DNA of 64,000 bases from positions 620,001-684,000 of the forward strand of contig NZ_BTTW01000003.1 in assembly GCF_036245865.1 (NCBI RefSeq), in the 5' to 3' direction. Shown in pieces: positions 43,913 through 51,718 of the stretch; position 1 is the stretch's first letter; the number at the start of each line of letters is the position of its first letter. The translations under genes were made by a program, and so were the position numbers. Under the pieces are notes generated by a model. It was not told the origin of the DNA. It worked only from the letters and a program-made list of their open reading frames with translations, and did no database searches. The stretch comes from Corallococcus caeni. GTDB lineage: Bacteria; Myxococcota; Myxococcia; Myxococcales; Myxococcaceae.

Positions 43913-44745
43913 AGCGCGCGGGCCTGGGCATGGTGGGGATGGCGGTGCTGGCGTGGGCCTGCACGGGCGCCCCGGAGTCGCTGCCCCAGCCCACCATTGT
44001 CGCGGTGGAGCCCGCGACGCTGCCGGTGAACACGAAGAACGACGACATCACCATCCGGTTCGACGCGCGCTACGCCATGACGGTGGACTACGGCGCGGAA
44101 AAGGTGGATGCGCGCATGGGTTCGGGCCGCGTCTGGGTGGACGAAGAGGAAGCGACGGTGACGCGCTTCGACCCGACCGGCGTCGCCATCGCCACGGTGC
44201 CCCAGGGCCTGGGCGCGGGTACGCACGCGGTGCGGCTGCGGCTGGACGACGGTCGCGAGGCGGTCTCCAGGGACGCCCTCACCCTGCGCCCGCCGGGGCA
44301 GGGAGGAGTGGATCCGCCCCTCACCATCGAGGACGGCGGCGTGTTGATCGCCACCGACGCGGGCCCCATCGTGAAGGGCTTCGATGGCGGGGTCGGCGAC
44401 GGTGGCGAGCCCGAGGACGCGGGGCCCGGCGCGGAGGACCCGATGCGCGAGGGCGACGTCACGGCCTACGTCTTCGACCCCATCGAAGGCACGCGCATCA
44501 GCCGGACGGCCTTCACCATCACGGTGCACGCCCAGGGGCCGCGGGCCGGGCACTTCCAGGGCTCGTTGGAGTTGATCGCCTCACGCGGCACCGTGAAGCC
44601 CGCAAAAATCGGCCCCTGCGACAGCGGCGTGTGCAACGCGACCATCATCATGGACGCGCCCGCCGGCAACGTGCACCTCAACTCCGTGGACGCCTTCGGG
44701 GTGACGGGCGAGTCCAACACGTTCCGGCTGGAGCCGTACAAGTAG
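43909..44745 (+). CDS. predicted lipoprotein with IPT/TIG-like domain
   Basis: The GTG at 43909 overlaps the stop of the preceding gene (GTGA). The 278-residue product has a lipoprotein signal (GMVGMAVLAWAC). An Ig/TIG-like domain follows (PTIVAVEPATLPVNTKNDDITI ... TVPQGLGAGTHAVRLRL), then a Gly/Asp/Pro-rich linker (GFDGGVGDGGEPEDAGPGAE). A second beta domain has a cysteine pair (GPCDSGVCNA). It probably pairs with the barrel-like protein at the outer membrane. Function unknown. Confidence 0.75.
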   Translation: MKRAGLGMVGMAVLAWACTGAPESLPQPTIVAVEPATLPVNTKNDDITIRFDARYAMTVDYGAEKVDARMGSGRVWVDEEEATVTRFDPTGVAIATVPQGLGAGTHAVRLRLDDGREAVSRDALTLRPPGQGGVDPPLTIEDGGVLIATDAGPIVKGFDGGVGDGGEPEDAGPGAEDPMREGDVTAYVFDPIEGTRISRTAFTITVHAQGPRAGHFQGSLELIASRGTVKPAKIGPCDSGVCNATIIMDAPAGNVHLNSVDAFGVTGESNTFRLEPYK

Positions 44746-44754
44746 CGCGGACGT

Positions 44755-45456
44755 TCACCCCGCCGCGCGCAGCAGCTCCAGCGCGCGCAGCATGTCCGGA
44801 GGCAGCGGGGCATCCACCCCGCGCGCCGGCACTCCGGGCAGCGCGGGCCACTCCACCCGCGCGGCGTGCAGCGGCGTCCGGGTCAGCACCTCCCGGGTCC
44901 CCTGCCCTCCCAGGTCGCCCTCCGTGAGCGGAGCCTCGCGGCCGTACTGGTGATCCACGAGCAGCGGGTGCCCCAGCGACAGCAGGTGCACGCGGATCTG
45001 ATGCGTGCGGCCCGTCAGCGGCTCCGCCTCCACCAGGGACGCGCGCGCGAAGGTCTCCACCGGGCGCACGCGCGTGCGCGACGGCTTGGCGTCCGGCTCC
45101 TCCGGCCTGGCCACGCGCATGCGCCCCTTGCGGCCGGCGACGAGCGGCGCGTCCACCATCCGGGGCGCCTCCAGCCGGCCCTCCACCAGGGCGCGGTAGC
45201 GCTTGCGCACCTTGCCCGTCTCGAAGGCCTGGGACAGCGCGCGGTGCACGTCCGCGTCCAGCGCGAACACCAGGGCGCCGGAGGTGTCCCGGTCCAGCCG
45301 GTGCACCACGTACACCTTGCGGCCCAGGTGCGCCTCCAGCGTGTCGCGCAGGGACGGGCCGCCCTCGCGGCCGGGGATGACGAGCACCCCGGCCGGCTTG
45401 TCCACCACCATCACGCCCGCGCCCTCGAAGAGGACGCGGGGAACCTCCCCGCTCAT
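44755..45456 (-). CDS. RluA-family RNA pseudouridine synthase
   Basis: A 233-residue pseudouridine synthase. The catalytic aspartate is in VHRLDRDTSGALVFAL (HRLDxxTSG), with further motifs VVDKPAGVLVIPG, YRALVEGRL, PLTGRTHQIRVHL and HPLLVDHQYG. There is no S4 domain, so it is closer to the short RluA/TruC forms. The RNA target is not fixed. Its ATG overlaps the stop of the inactive M16 peptidase gene by 4 bases, so it ends that operon. Confidence 0.92.
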   Translation of the reverse strand: MSGEVPRVLFEGAGVMVVDKPAGVLVIPGREGGPSLRDTLEAHLGRKVYVVHRLDRDTSGALVFALDADVHRALSQAFETGKVRKRYRALVEGRLEAPRMVDAPLVAGRKGRMRVARPEEPDAKPSRTRVRPVETFARASLVEAEPLTGRTHQIRVHLLSLGHPLLVDHQYGREAPLTEGDLGGQGTREVLTRTPLHAARVEWPALPGVPARGVDAPLPPDMLRALELLRAAG

Positions 45457-46946
45457 TCGTAGTCCGACGCCGGCACGACGGTGATGGGGCCCAGCCCCTC
45501 CAGCAGCGGCTTCACCTCCGACGCCTTGCCCAGCACCACGATGACCGGCCGGTCCGCGAACGCGTACTTCTTCGCCGCGGCGGCCACGTCCCTGGGCGTC
45601 ACGGCGCGCAGCCGGTCACGGAACTTCTCCACCCAGTCGTCGCCCAGGCCGTGGATGCGCATGTCCGCGATGACGGAGGCCACGGACTCGTTGGTCTCCG
45701 TGCGCAGCGGATAGAGGCCCGCCAGGTAGCTCTGCGCGTCCTTCAGCTCCCGGGGCTTCAAGCCCGCGTCGCGCACGCCGTGGATCTCCTTCAGCGCCAC
45801 GTCGATGATCTCCCGCGTGGACGCCGTCTTCGTGAACGTGGACAGCGCGAAGATGCCGCCCGCGCTCATCGTGTCGAAGTAGGAGCTGACGCCGTAGGTG
45901 AGGCCCCGGTTGACGCGGATCTCGTTCATCAGCCGCGACGTGAAGCCGCCGCCCAGCGCGATGTTCATCGCCGTGGCCGGGAAGTAGTCCTCGTGGCCCA
46001 GCCAGAAGCCCGGGCCGCCCAGGCGCACCTGGGACTGCGTCTGGTCCGGCTTGTCCACCAACAGCACCGTCCCGGCCTTCGCGGGCCGCTCCTGCTTGCG
46101 CGGCAGCATCGGCTCCACGGCGGGGCCGCCCGTCCAGCCGGCGAAGGCGCGCTCCGCCTCCGCGGCCACGGTCTCCGGGGCCAGGGCGCCCACCACCGTG
46201 AGCAGGGAGATGCGCGGCCCCATGCACTCGGCGTGGAAGCGGACCACGTCGTCGCGGGTGAACGTGGACACGGTGCGCTTGTTGCCGCCCAGGTCGCGCC
46301 CGTACGGATGGTCCCCCCACACGGCGCGCGTGAAGGCGCGGTCCGCGATGGAGGATGGATCATCCAGGTCGTTGGCGAACTGCGCCAGCGCGCGCTCCCG
46401 GGCGTCCACCACCTCCTGCTCCGGGAACGTGGGCTCGCGCACCACCTGCCCCAGCACGTCGAGCATCGCGGAGAAGTGCTCCGCGGGCGTGGTGAGGTAG
46501 ACGGACAGCACGTCCTCGTTGACGCCCGCGTAGAGGCTGGCGCCCACGAACTCGATGGCCTCGCTGATGCCATCCGCGTCCATGCGCTTCGTGCCCCGGC
46601 GCAGCAGCCGCGCGGTGAAGTCCGCCAGGCCGTCCTTGCCCGGCGGATCCCACACGCCGCCCGCGCGCATCACCAGCCGCACGGACACGAGCGGCAGCGG
46701 CCCGCGCTCCGCGGCGATGACCTTCAGGCCCGTGGACGTGGTGCTCTCATGCAGCGCGGGCAGCTTCAGTTCGCCGGTGGCGGCGGACTTCGGCGCGGGC
46801 ACGGCCTTCAGCAGCTTCTTCGCCCGGGCCGGGACGGCCTTCTTCGCCTGCGCGACCTTCTTGCGCGCGGACGTGGCCTGCTTGCGCACGGCCTTGGCGG
46901 CCTTGCGGACGGTGTTCTTCACGGAGGCGATCTTTCGGGAGGCCAT
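45453..46946 (-). CDS. M16 peptidase homologue without the zinc motif, with a histone H1-like tail
   Basis: A 497-residue M16-fold protein. Residues 1-55 are Lys/Ala/Arg-rich (SVKNTVRKAAKAVRKQATSA, KKVAQAKKAVPARAKKLLKA), like bacterial histone H1-like tails. The fold then begins with LKVIAAERGPLPLVSVRLVMRAGG. Where active members have HxxEH, this one has KDGLADFTARLLRRGT, with no His, Glu or His, so it is the non-catalytic partner. The R/Y pair of inactive M16B partners is seen later (GGGFTSRLMNEIRVNRGLTYGV). The catalytic partner is encoded 3 bases upstream. The tail may bind nucleic acid, acidic surface polymers, or only be a linker. Confidence 0.85.
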   Translation of the reverse strand: MASRKIASVKNTVRKAAKAVRKQATSARKKVAQAKKAVPARAKKLLKAVPAPKSAATGELKLPALHESTTSTGLKVIAAERGPLPLVSVRLVMRAGGVWDPPGKDGLADFTARLLRRGTKRMDADGISEAIEFVGASLYAGVNEDVLSVYLTTPAEHFSAMLDVLGQVVREPTFPEQEVVDARERALAQFANDLDDPSSIADRAFTRAVWGDHPYGRDLGGNKRTVSTFTRDDVVRFHAECMGPRISLLTVVGALAPETVAAEAERAFAGWTGGPAVEPMLPRKQERPAKAGTVLLVDKPDQTQSQVRLGGPGFWLGHEDYFPATAMNIALGGGFTSRLMNEIRVNRGLTYGVSSYFDTMSAGGIFALSTFTKTASTREIIDVALKEIHGVRDAGLKPRELKDAQSYLAGLYPLRTETNESVASVIADMRIHGLGDDWVEKFRDRLRAVTPRDVAAAAKKYAFADRPVIVVLGKASEVKPLLEGLGPITVVPASDYE

Positions 46947-46949
46947 GGG

Positions 46950-48290
46950 TTACGCCTCCGCCGCTTCGTCACCGGCTTCGTTGGCGCCGGCTTCGGGATG
47001 GAGGGTGACCACCGAGCGGCGCTCGGGGGCGAAGTACTTCGCGGCCACGGCCTTCACCTGGTCCGCCGTGACGTTCGCGTAGAAGGTCGGCAGGGACAGG
47101 CCCTCGCGCCAGTCGCCCAGCAGGGCCTCGTAGTGGCCCAGGGCGTGGCCCCGGCCGCTGTTGGTGGACAGCTCCCGCAGGTGGTCCGCGCGCAGGTTGT
47201 TCTTCGCCTTCTGCAGCTCCTTGTCGGTGACGCCGTCACGCGCCAGCCGCTCCAGCTCCGCGTACAGCAGGCCCTCCACCTTCGCCGCGTCCGAGTCCGG
47301 CTTGAGCTCCAGGTAGAACAGGATGGTCCCCGGGTCGATGCGCCAGCTCCAGTCGAGCATCACCGACACGGCGGCCTTCTGGTCATACACGAGGGACTTC
47401 ACCAGCCGGCTGCCCTCGCCCTTGGTGAGGACGTACTGGACGACGTCCAGCACCAGCGTGTCCTCGTCGCTGGCCGCGGGGCCGCGGAAGCCGATCATCA
47501 CCGACGGCGACTGCGCGGGGTGGCGCACCACGGCGCGGCGCTCGCCCTTCTGCTCCGGCTCCGCGTTGAGCACCGGCGCGGGCGTGGGGCCGCGCGGGAT
47601 GTTCCCGTAGTACTTGCGCACCAGCGCGAGCGTCTTCTTCGGGTCGATGTCCCCGACGATGTAGAGCACCGCGTTGTTGGGCGCGTAGTACGTGCGGAAG
47701 TACTCCTGGCAGTCCTCGCGGGTGATGTTCTCGATGTCCGCCATCCAGCCGATGACGGGCCAGCGGTACGCGTGCGCCTTGTAGACGAGCGTGCCCAGCT
47801 CCTCGTCCATCATGCCGGGGATTTCGTTGTCCACGCGGACGCGGCGCTCCTCCATCACGACCTGGCGCTCGCTCGTCAGCGTCTCCTGGGAGATGCGCAG
47901 CGAGCGCATCCGGTCCGACTCCAGGTCGAGCACCGTCTCCAGCGCGTCGGCGGAGAAGTCGTCGTAGTACACCGTCATGTCGTTGGACGTGTACGCGTTG
48001 GAGCGGCCGCCGTTGGACTCCAGCGTCTTGTCGAACATCTTGGGGCCGTACTTCTTCGCCCCGTTGAACATCATGTGTTCGAACAGGTGGCTGATGCCGG
48101 TGATGCCGGGCCGCTCGTTGCGGCTGCCCACCTGGAAGAAGGTGTAGAGGCTGACCACCGGGGCCTGGTGGTTCGCCAGCAGGCGGACCTTCAGGCCGTT
48201 GGGCAGCGTTGCCTCGTGAACGTCGAACAGTGCGGCGAGGGTGGGGTCCACCGCGCGCACGGCGGTGGACCGCGGGGATGCCTTGGACAT
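46950..48290 (-). CDS. M16 family zinc metallopeptidase (catalytic subunit)
   Basis: A 446-residue M16B peptidase with the inverted zinc motif HLFEHMMFNG (HxxEH) in GITGISHLFEHMMF, and the downstream glutamate in ALETVLDLESDRM. The second half (GEGSRLVKSLVYDQKAAVSV) lacks zinc ligands, as usual. It has no signal peptide, so it acts in the cytoplasm or is exported by another route. It pairs with the inactive M16 protein encoded 3 bases downstream; such pairs form heterodimers. It lies 27 bases after the LuxR-type regulator on the same strand. Confidence 0.92.
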   Translation of the reverse strand: MSKASPRSTAVRAVDPTLAALFDVHEATLPNGLKVRLLANHQAPVVSLYTFFQVGSRNERPGITGISHLFEHMMFNGAKKYGPKMFDKTLESNGGRSNAYTSNDMTVYYDDFSADALETVLDLESDRMRSLRISQETLTSERQVVMEERRVRVDNEIPGMMDEELGTLVYKAHAYRWPVIGWMADIENITREDCQEYFRTYYAPNNAVLYIVGDIDPKKTLALVRKYYGNIPRGPTPAPVLNAEPEQKGERRAVVRHPAQSPSVMIGFRGPAASDEDTLVLDVVQYVLTKGEGSRLVKSLVYDQKAAVSVMLDWSWRIDPGTILFYLELKPDSDAAKVEGLLYAELERLARDGVTDKELQKAKNNLRADHLRELSTNSGRGHALGHYEALLGDWREGLSLPTFYANVTADQVKAVAAKYFAPERRSVVTLHPEAGANEAGDEAAEA

Positions 48291-48317
48291 AGGTGCCCCA
48301 CCGTAACCACGGCGGGC

Positions 48318-48986
48318 CTAGAGATCCACGACACCTTCACGCAGGGCCATCACCACCGCGTCCACATGGGAGTTCACGCCCATCTTCCGGTAGATATGCG
48401 ACAGGTGCGTGCGCACCGTCCGCCGCTCGAGCGTCATCACCCGCCCCACCTCCGCGTTGGACAGGCCCTTGGCCACGTAGCGCAGGACGTCCAGCTCCAT
48501 GGCCGTCAGCCCCCAGGGCAGCTCGGCGGGCTTCTGGGCGGGCTTCGCCTGGACGGACTGGAAGTAGTTCCAGAAGCGCCGCGCGATGATGGGCTCCAGC
48601 ACCGTGCCGCCGTCCATGACCTCCTGGATGCCGGAGCGGATCTTCTCCGGCCCCACCCGCTTCACCAGGTAGCCGGACGCGCCCGCCTGGATGGCCTCGT
48701 AGACCTTCTGCTCGTCCTCGAAGGACGTGAGGATGAGGATCTCCACCTCCGGGGCCCGGCGCTTGACCTTCTGGGTCACCTGGATGCCGTTGAGGCTGGG
48801 AAGCTCCAGGTCCAGCAGGACGAGCTGCGGGCGCTCGCGGACGATGTCGTCCACCGCCTGCTCACCGTCCTGGGAGGTGCCCACCACCTCCAGCTCCGGG
48901 AAGGTGCCCAGCACCTTGACCAGGTTGCGCAGCAGCTGGGGCTGGTCCTCGACGACGAAGATGCGCGTGCGCTCCACGGAACTCAC
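48318..48986 (-). CDS. NarL/LuxR-family response regulator
   Basis: A 222-residue two-domain regulator. The receiver has IFVVEDQPQLL, phospho-accepting aspartate in LVLLDLELPSLNG, and the lysine in YLVKRVG. The C-terminal LuxR-type HTH contains LTAMELDVLRYVAKGLSNAEVG and VRTHLSHIYRKMGV. Its ATG overlaps the stop of the pseudokinase gene (ATGA), so it is probably controlled with that protein. No histidine kinase is nearby. DNA targets are unknown. Confidence 0.92.
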   Translation of the reverse strand: MSSVERTRIFVVEDQPQLLRNLVKVLGTFPELEVVGTSQDGEQAVDDIVRERPQLVLLDLELPSLNGIQVTQKVKRRAPEVEILILTSFEDEQKVYEAIQAGASGYLVKRVGPEKIRSGIQEVMDGGTVLEPIIARRFWNYFQSVQAKPAQKPAELPWGLTAMELDVLRYVAKGLSNAEVGRVMTLERRTVRTHLSHIYRKMGVNSHVDAVVMALREGVVDL

Positions 48987-51331
48987 CGCCTGGTGGGGGG
49001 AGGCTGGAACTGTTCCTCCAGCTTCTGGTGCTGGCCCCGCGAGAAGCGGAGCTGGAAGTCCTTCTGCTCGCCGGTGGCGATGGCCACCACGCGGATGTCG
49101 CGCGTGCCCACGCGGACCGGGTAGTTCACCAGCGGCGTGGCGCGGCGCACCCGGGCCCCGTCGATGAAGACGTTCGCCGGGAGGTTCGTGCGCAGCGTGA
49201 GGAACGCCCGCTGGTTCTTCGGGGGAACGCCCGGCTCCGCGGTGTCCTCTTCCGCGTCCTCGTCCTCCACGTCCCGGGCGCCCGGGTCGATCGGCGGCGC
49301 GGGCGGAGGGGGCGTGATGGGCTTGAGCGCGGACGGGTTCGCGGGCTGAGCCGGGGAGCCGTTCGCCCCGGGCGCGTTCGGGTCGTAGCGGGGCAGCTCC
49401 GGCTCATGCACCGGCTCCAGGCCCAGCCGCCACGCGGCGACCGCGAACATGAACAGGCCCACCAGGGCGATGCCGCCCGCGATGAAGAGCAGGCGCTTGC
49501 GGCGCGTGCCTGCGTTCACCGCGTCCATGCTCGGCGTCTCCACCGTGTCGAAGCGCTGGTGCACGGGCAGGTGCCGGTCCGACGGCGCCGGCTCCGCCAT
49601 GTCGCTGCGCACGCGGCCTTCCGCCTTGGGAACGGCCGCGCGGCGCTCCGAACGGGGCTCGGGAGGAAGGGCCTCGGTGGGCTCGGCGCGGCCCCGGCGC
49701 TCCTGGCGGGGCGCGGGCGCTTCGGGGGCCTTGGGGGCCACGGAGGGCGTTCCGCCGCCCGCGGGGAGGATCGCCGTCTCCTGACCGGGGGCCCTGCCGC
49801 CGGCACCGTGCGCGGGGCGCAGGGCCGGGCGCTTCGTGGAGGGCGGCGGCTCTTCGCCTGAGCCCAGGGGCGGCCCCGAGGGCGCGCCGGAGGGCTGACC
49901 GGGACGCAGGGCCGGGCGGCGGCCGGAGGGTGGGACGGGCTCCTCCCCGCCCAGGGGCACCCCGGGGCGCATGGCGGCGCGGCGGCCGGTGGGCACGGGC
50001 GGTTCGTCCTCGCCCAGGGGCGGCCCGGAGAAGTCCTCGACCACCTTCACGCGAGGGTTGCGGCCGGCGCGCGAGGAGCCCTGGCCCTCCGCACCGCCCT
50101 GCGGGCCGGCCTGACGGCGGGACTTCTGCGCGAGGACGCCGGGCGGCGCGTCCCAGCCCTGCTCCAGCGGCCCCGCGTGGGACGGATCCGTGCTCCGCGC
50201 TTCGTTCGTGGGCTCGGGCTCCGGGGCGGGTCCGTCGTCCTCGGGAGCATCCGGGGCGTAGTCCTCGGGACGGAAGGCCTCGAAGCCGGGCGCGGCCTCC
50301 TGCGTGTCCGCGGAGGACTCCTGCTCCGTGGGCGCGCGGCTGTACGGGGCGCGCTGGACGATGGACGCCTCGTGCTCCTCGGCGTGCAGGTCCTCCATCT
50401 CCGCGCCGGAGACGGGCTCCAGTTGGAAGGGCTCCACGAACGGCACGGGCCCGGGGGCCGCGAGGCTCACCTCGTTGGGGAACAGCTCCGACACGAAGCG
50501 CCCCACCTCCTCCGCGCCGGGCAGGCCGCCGCCCGCGGAGAGGAAGTTGCGCAGCGCCTGGGCGAACTCGCCACACGAACGGAAGCGCCGCTGGGGCGCG
50601 GGATCCAGCGCGCGCATGATGGCCGGATCCAGCCGCGAGTTGATCCGCCGGTCCAACCGGCTGGGCGGAGGCAGCGCCTCACGGCGGGTGCTGACGCCGC
50701 TGCCGGGCACCACGGCTTCGCGCAGCGTGAGCAGTTCGTAGGCGATGGCGCCCAGCGAGTACACGTCGGACGCCTCCGTGGGCGTCTCCCCGCGAGTGAC
50801 CTCCGGCGCGCGGTACGCGCTGCGGCCCCGGTGCGCGAACGTGCGCTTGAGCTGGGGCACGGACAGCAGCGCCTGGAGCGCGCCGAAGTCGCAGATGGCC
50901 GGGAAGCCGTCGCGGGACAACAGCACGTTGCCGGGGGTGATGGCCCCGTGGACGACGCCCGCGTCGTGCGCGAGCTGCACGGTCTCCAGCAGCTGGATGA
51001 CGATGGAGAGCGCCACCGTGGGCGGCAGCAGCACCTCCTTCGTGTTGAGGCGCTGGAGCGCGATGCCCAGCGTGAAGCCGTCCACGTCCTCGCGCACGAT
51101 GGCGAGCCGCTGGCGCACGAAGCCCACGTCCACGACGTGGAGGAGGCCCGGGTGGCGCACGGGCTGGAGCCGCCGCACCGTCTCCGCCAGCTCGCGGGCA
51201 TAGCCCGGGTCGGAGGTGCGCGGCAGGAAGAGCTTCACCGCGACGGGGAGCGTGGGCAGCAGCAGGGCCTCGTACAGCTCCGCCAGGTCCCCCGCCTCCG
51301 TGCGGCCGGTGAGCCGGTACGTCCCGCTCAT
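48983..51331 (-). CDS. Ser/Thr kinase-like protein (probable pseudokinase) with TM and PEGA-like domain
   Basis: The ATG at 51331 overlaps the upstream gene's stop (ATGA). The 782-residue protein starts with a kinase fold. The lysine strand is VAVKLFLPR. The catalytic loop reads VVHGAITPGNVLL, with the HRD aspartate replaced, while DFG is kept in ICDFGALQ and the activation region has SAYRAPEVTRGE. Loss of the catalytic aspartate suggests a pseudokinase. A Pro/Gly/Arg-rich linker of about 330 residues follows, then one transmembrane helix (LLFIAGGIALVGLFMFAVAAW, near 613-633) and a C-terminal PEGA-like domain (LRTNLPANVFIDGARV). It is likely a membrane scaffold or sensor for the coupled LuxR regulator. 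Confidence 0.85.
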   Translation of the reverse strand: MSGTYRLTGRTEAGDLAELYEALLLPTLPVAVKLFLPRTSDPGYARELAETVRRLQPVRHPGLLHVVDVGFVRQRLAIVREDVDGFTLGIALQRLNTKEVLLPPTVALSIVIQLLETVQLAHDAGVVHGAITPGNVLLSRDGFPAICDFGALQALLSVPQLKRTFAHRGRSAYRAPEVTRGETPTEASDVYSLGAIAYELLTLREAVVPGSGVSTRREALPPPSRLDRRINSRLDPAIMRALDPAPQRRFRSCGEFAQALRNFLSAGGGLPGAEEVGRFVSELFPNEVSLAAPGPVPFVEPFQLEPVSGAEMEDLHAEEHEASIVQRAPYSRAPTEQESSADTQEAAPGFEAFRPEDYAPDAPEDDGPAPEPEPTNEARSTDPSHAGPLEQGWDAPPGVLAQKSRRQAGPQGGAEGQGSSRAGRNPRVKVVEDFSGPPLGEDEPPVPTGRRAAMRPGVPLGGEEPVPPSGRRPALRPGQPSGAPSGPPLGSGEEPPPSTKRPALRPAHGAGGRAPGQETAILPAGGGTPSVAPKAPEAPAPRQERRGRAEPTEALPPEPRSERRAAVPKAEGRVRSDMAEPAPSDRHLPVHQRFDTVETPSMDAVNAGTRRKRLLFIAGGIALVGLFMFAVAAWRLGLEPVHEPELPRYDPNAPGANGSPAQPANPSALKPITPPPPAPPIDPGARDVEDEDAEEDTAEPGVPPKNQRAFLTLRTNLPANVFIDGARVRRATPLVNYPVRVGTRDIRVVAIATGEQKDFQLRFSRGQHQKLEEQFQPPPTRR

Positions 51332-51648
51332 CGGGGCTTCCGGGGCGTCTTGGGCGCGCGCGCGCGGCGGGACACGGCGGCGAACATGAAGCCGCACCAG
51401 ACGCACGACTCACCGCGCCGTCCGCGGGGCAGCTCCAGGGTGCAGCCGGGGCAGCGCGGCCGGGGCCGGGCGGTGCGGACGGTGGCGGCGGAGACGCTGG
51501 CGCGGGTGCGGACGGGGGGCGGCTTGCGAGCCTCCAGGGCCAGTCGGGCCTCCAGCCGGCGCACCCGGTCCTCCAGCGCGGTGATGCGAGCGGCCAGGCG
51601 CGCGTGGAGGTCCTCGGCGGAGGCCGGGGATGGACGTGGGGTGCGCAT
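51328..51648 (-). CDS. small zinc-ribbon coiled-coil protein
   Basis: The start is the ATG at 51648; the longer frame is antisense to the HAD gene leader. The 106-residue product has a short coiled coil (AARITALEDRVRRLEARLAL), then a basic linker and a four-cysteine ribbon (CPGCTLELPRGRRGESCVWC) followed by a basic tail. Its stop overlaps the start of the pseudokinase gene, so it is first in that operon. It may bind nucleic acid or help oligomerise a partner; no family is recognised. Confidence 0.7.
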   Translation of the reverse strand: MRTPRPSPASAEDLHARLAARITALEDRVRRLEARLALEARKPPPVRTRASVSAATVRTARPRPRCPGCTLELPRGRRGESCVWCGFMFAAVSRRARAPKTPRKPR

Positions 51649-51718
51649 CGTTGGACAGAGCGTGCCAGCCCCGTGCGAAGCCCGCAAGGACGCGGGCGAA
51701 GGGCGAGCGGCGCGTGTT

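Noticed and set aside
45651-49124. A 1157-codon plus-strand frame opposite the M16 and LuxR genes
   Set aside because: Antisense to conserved genes with intact catalytic motifs; composition is typical of the mirrored frame.
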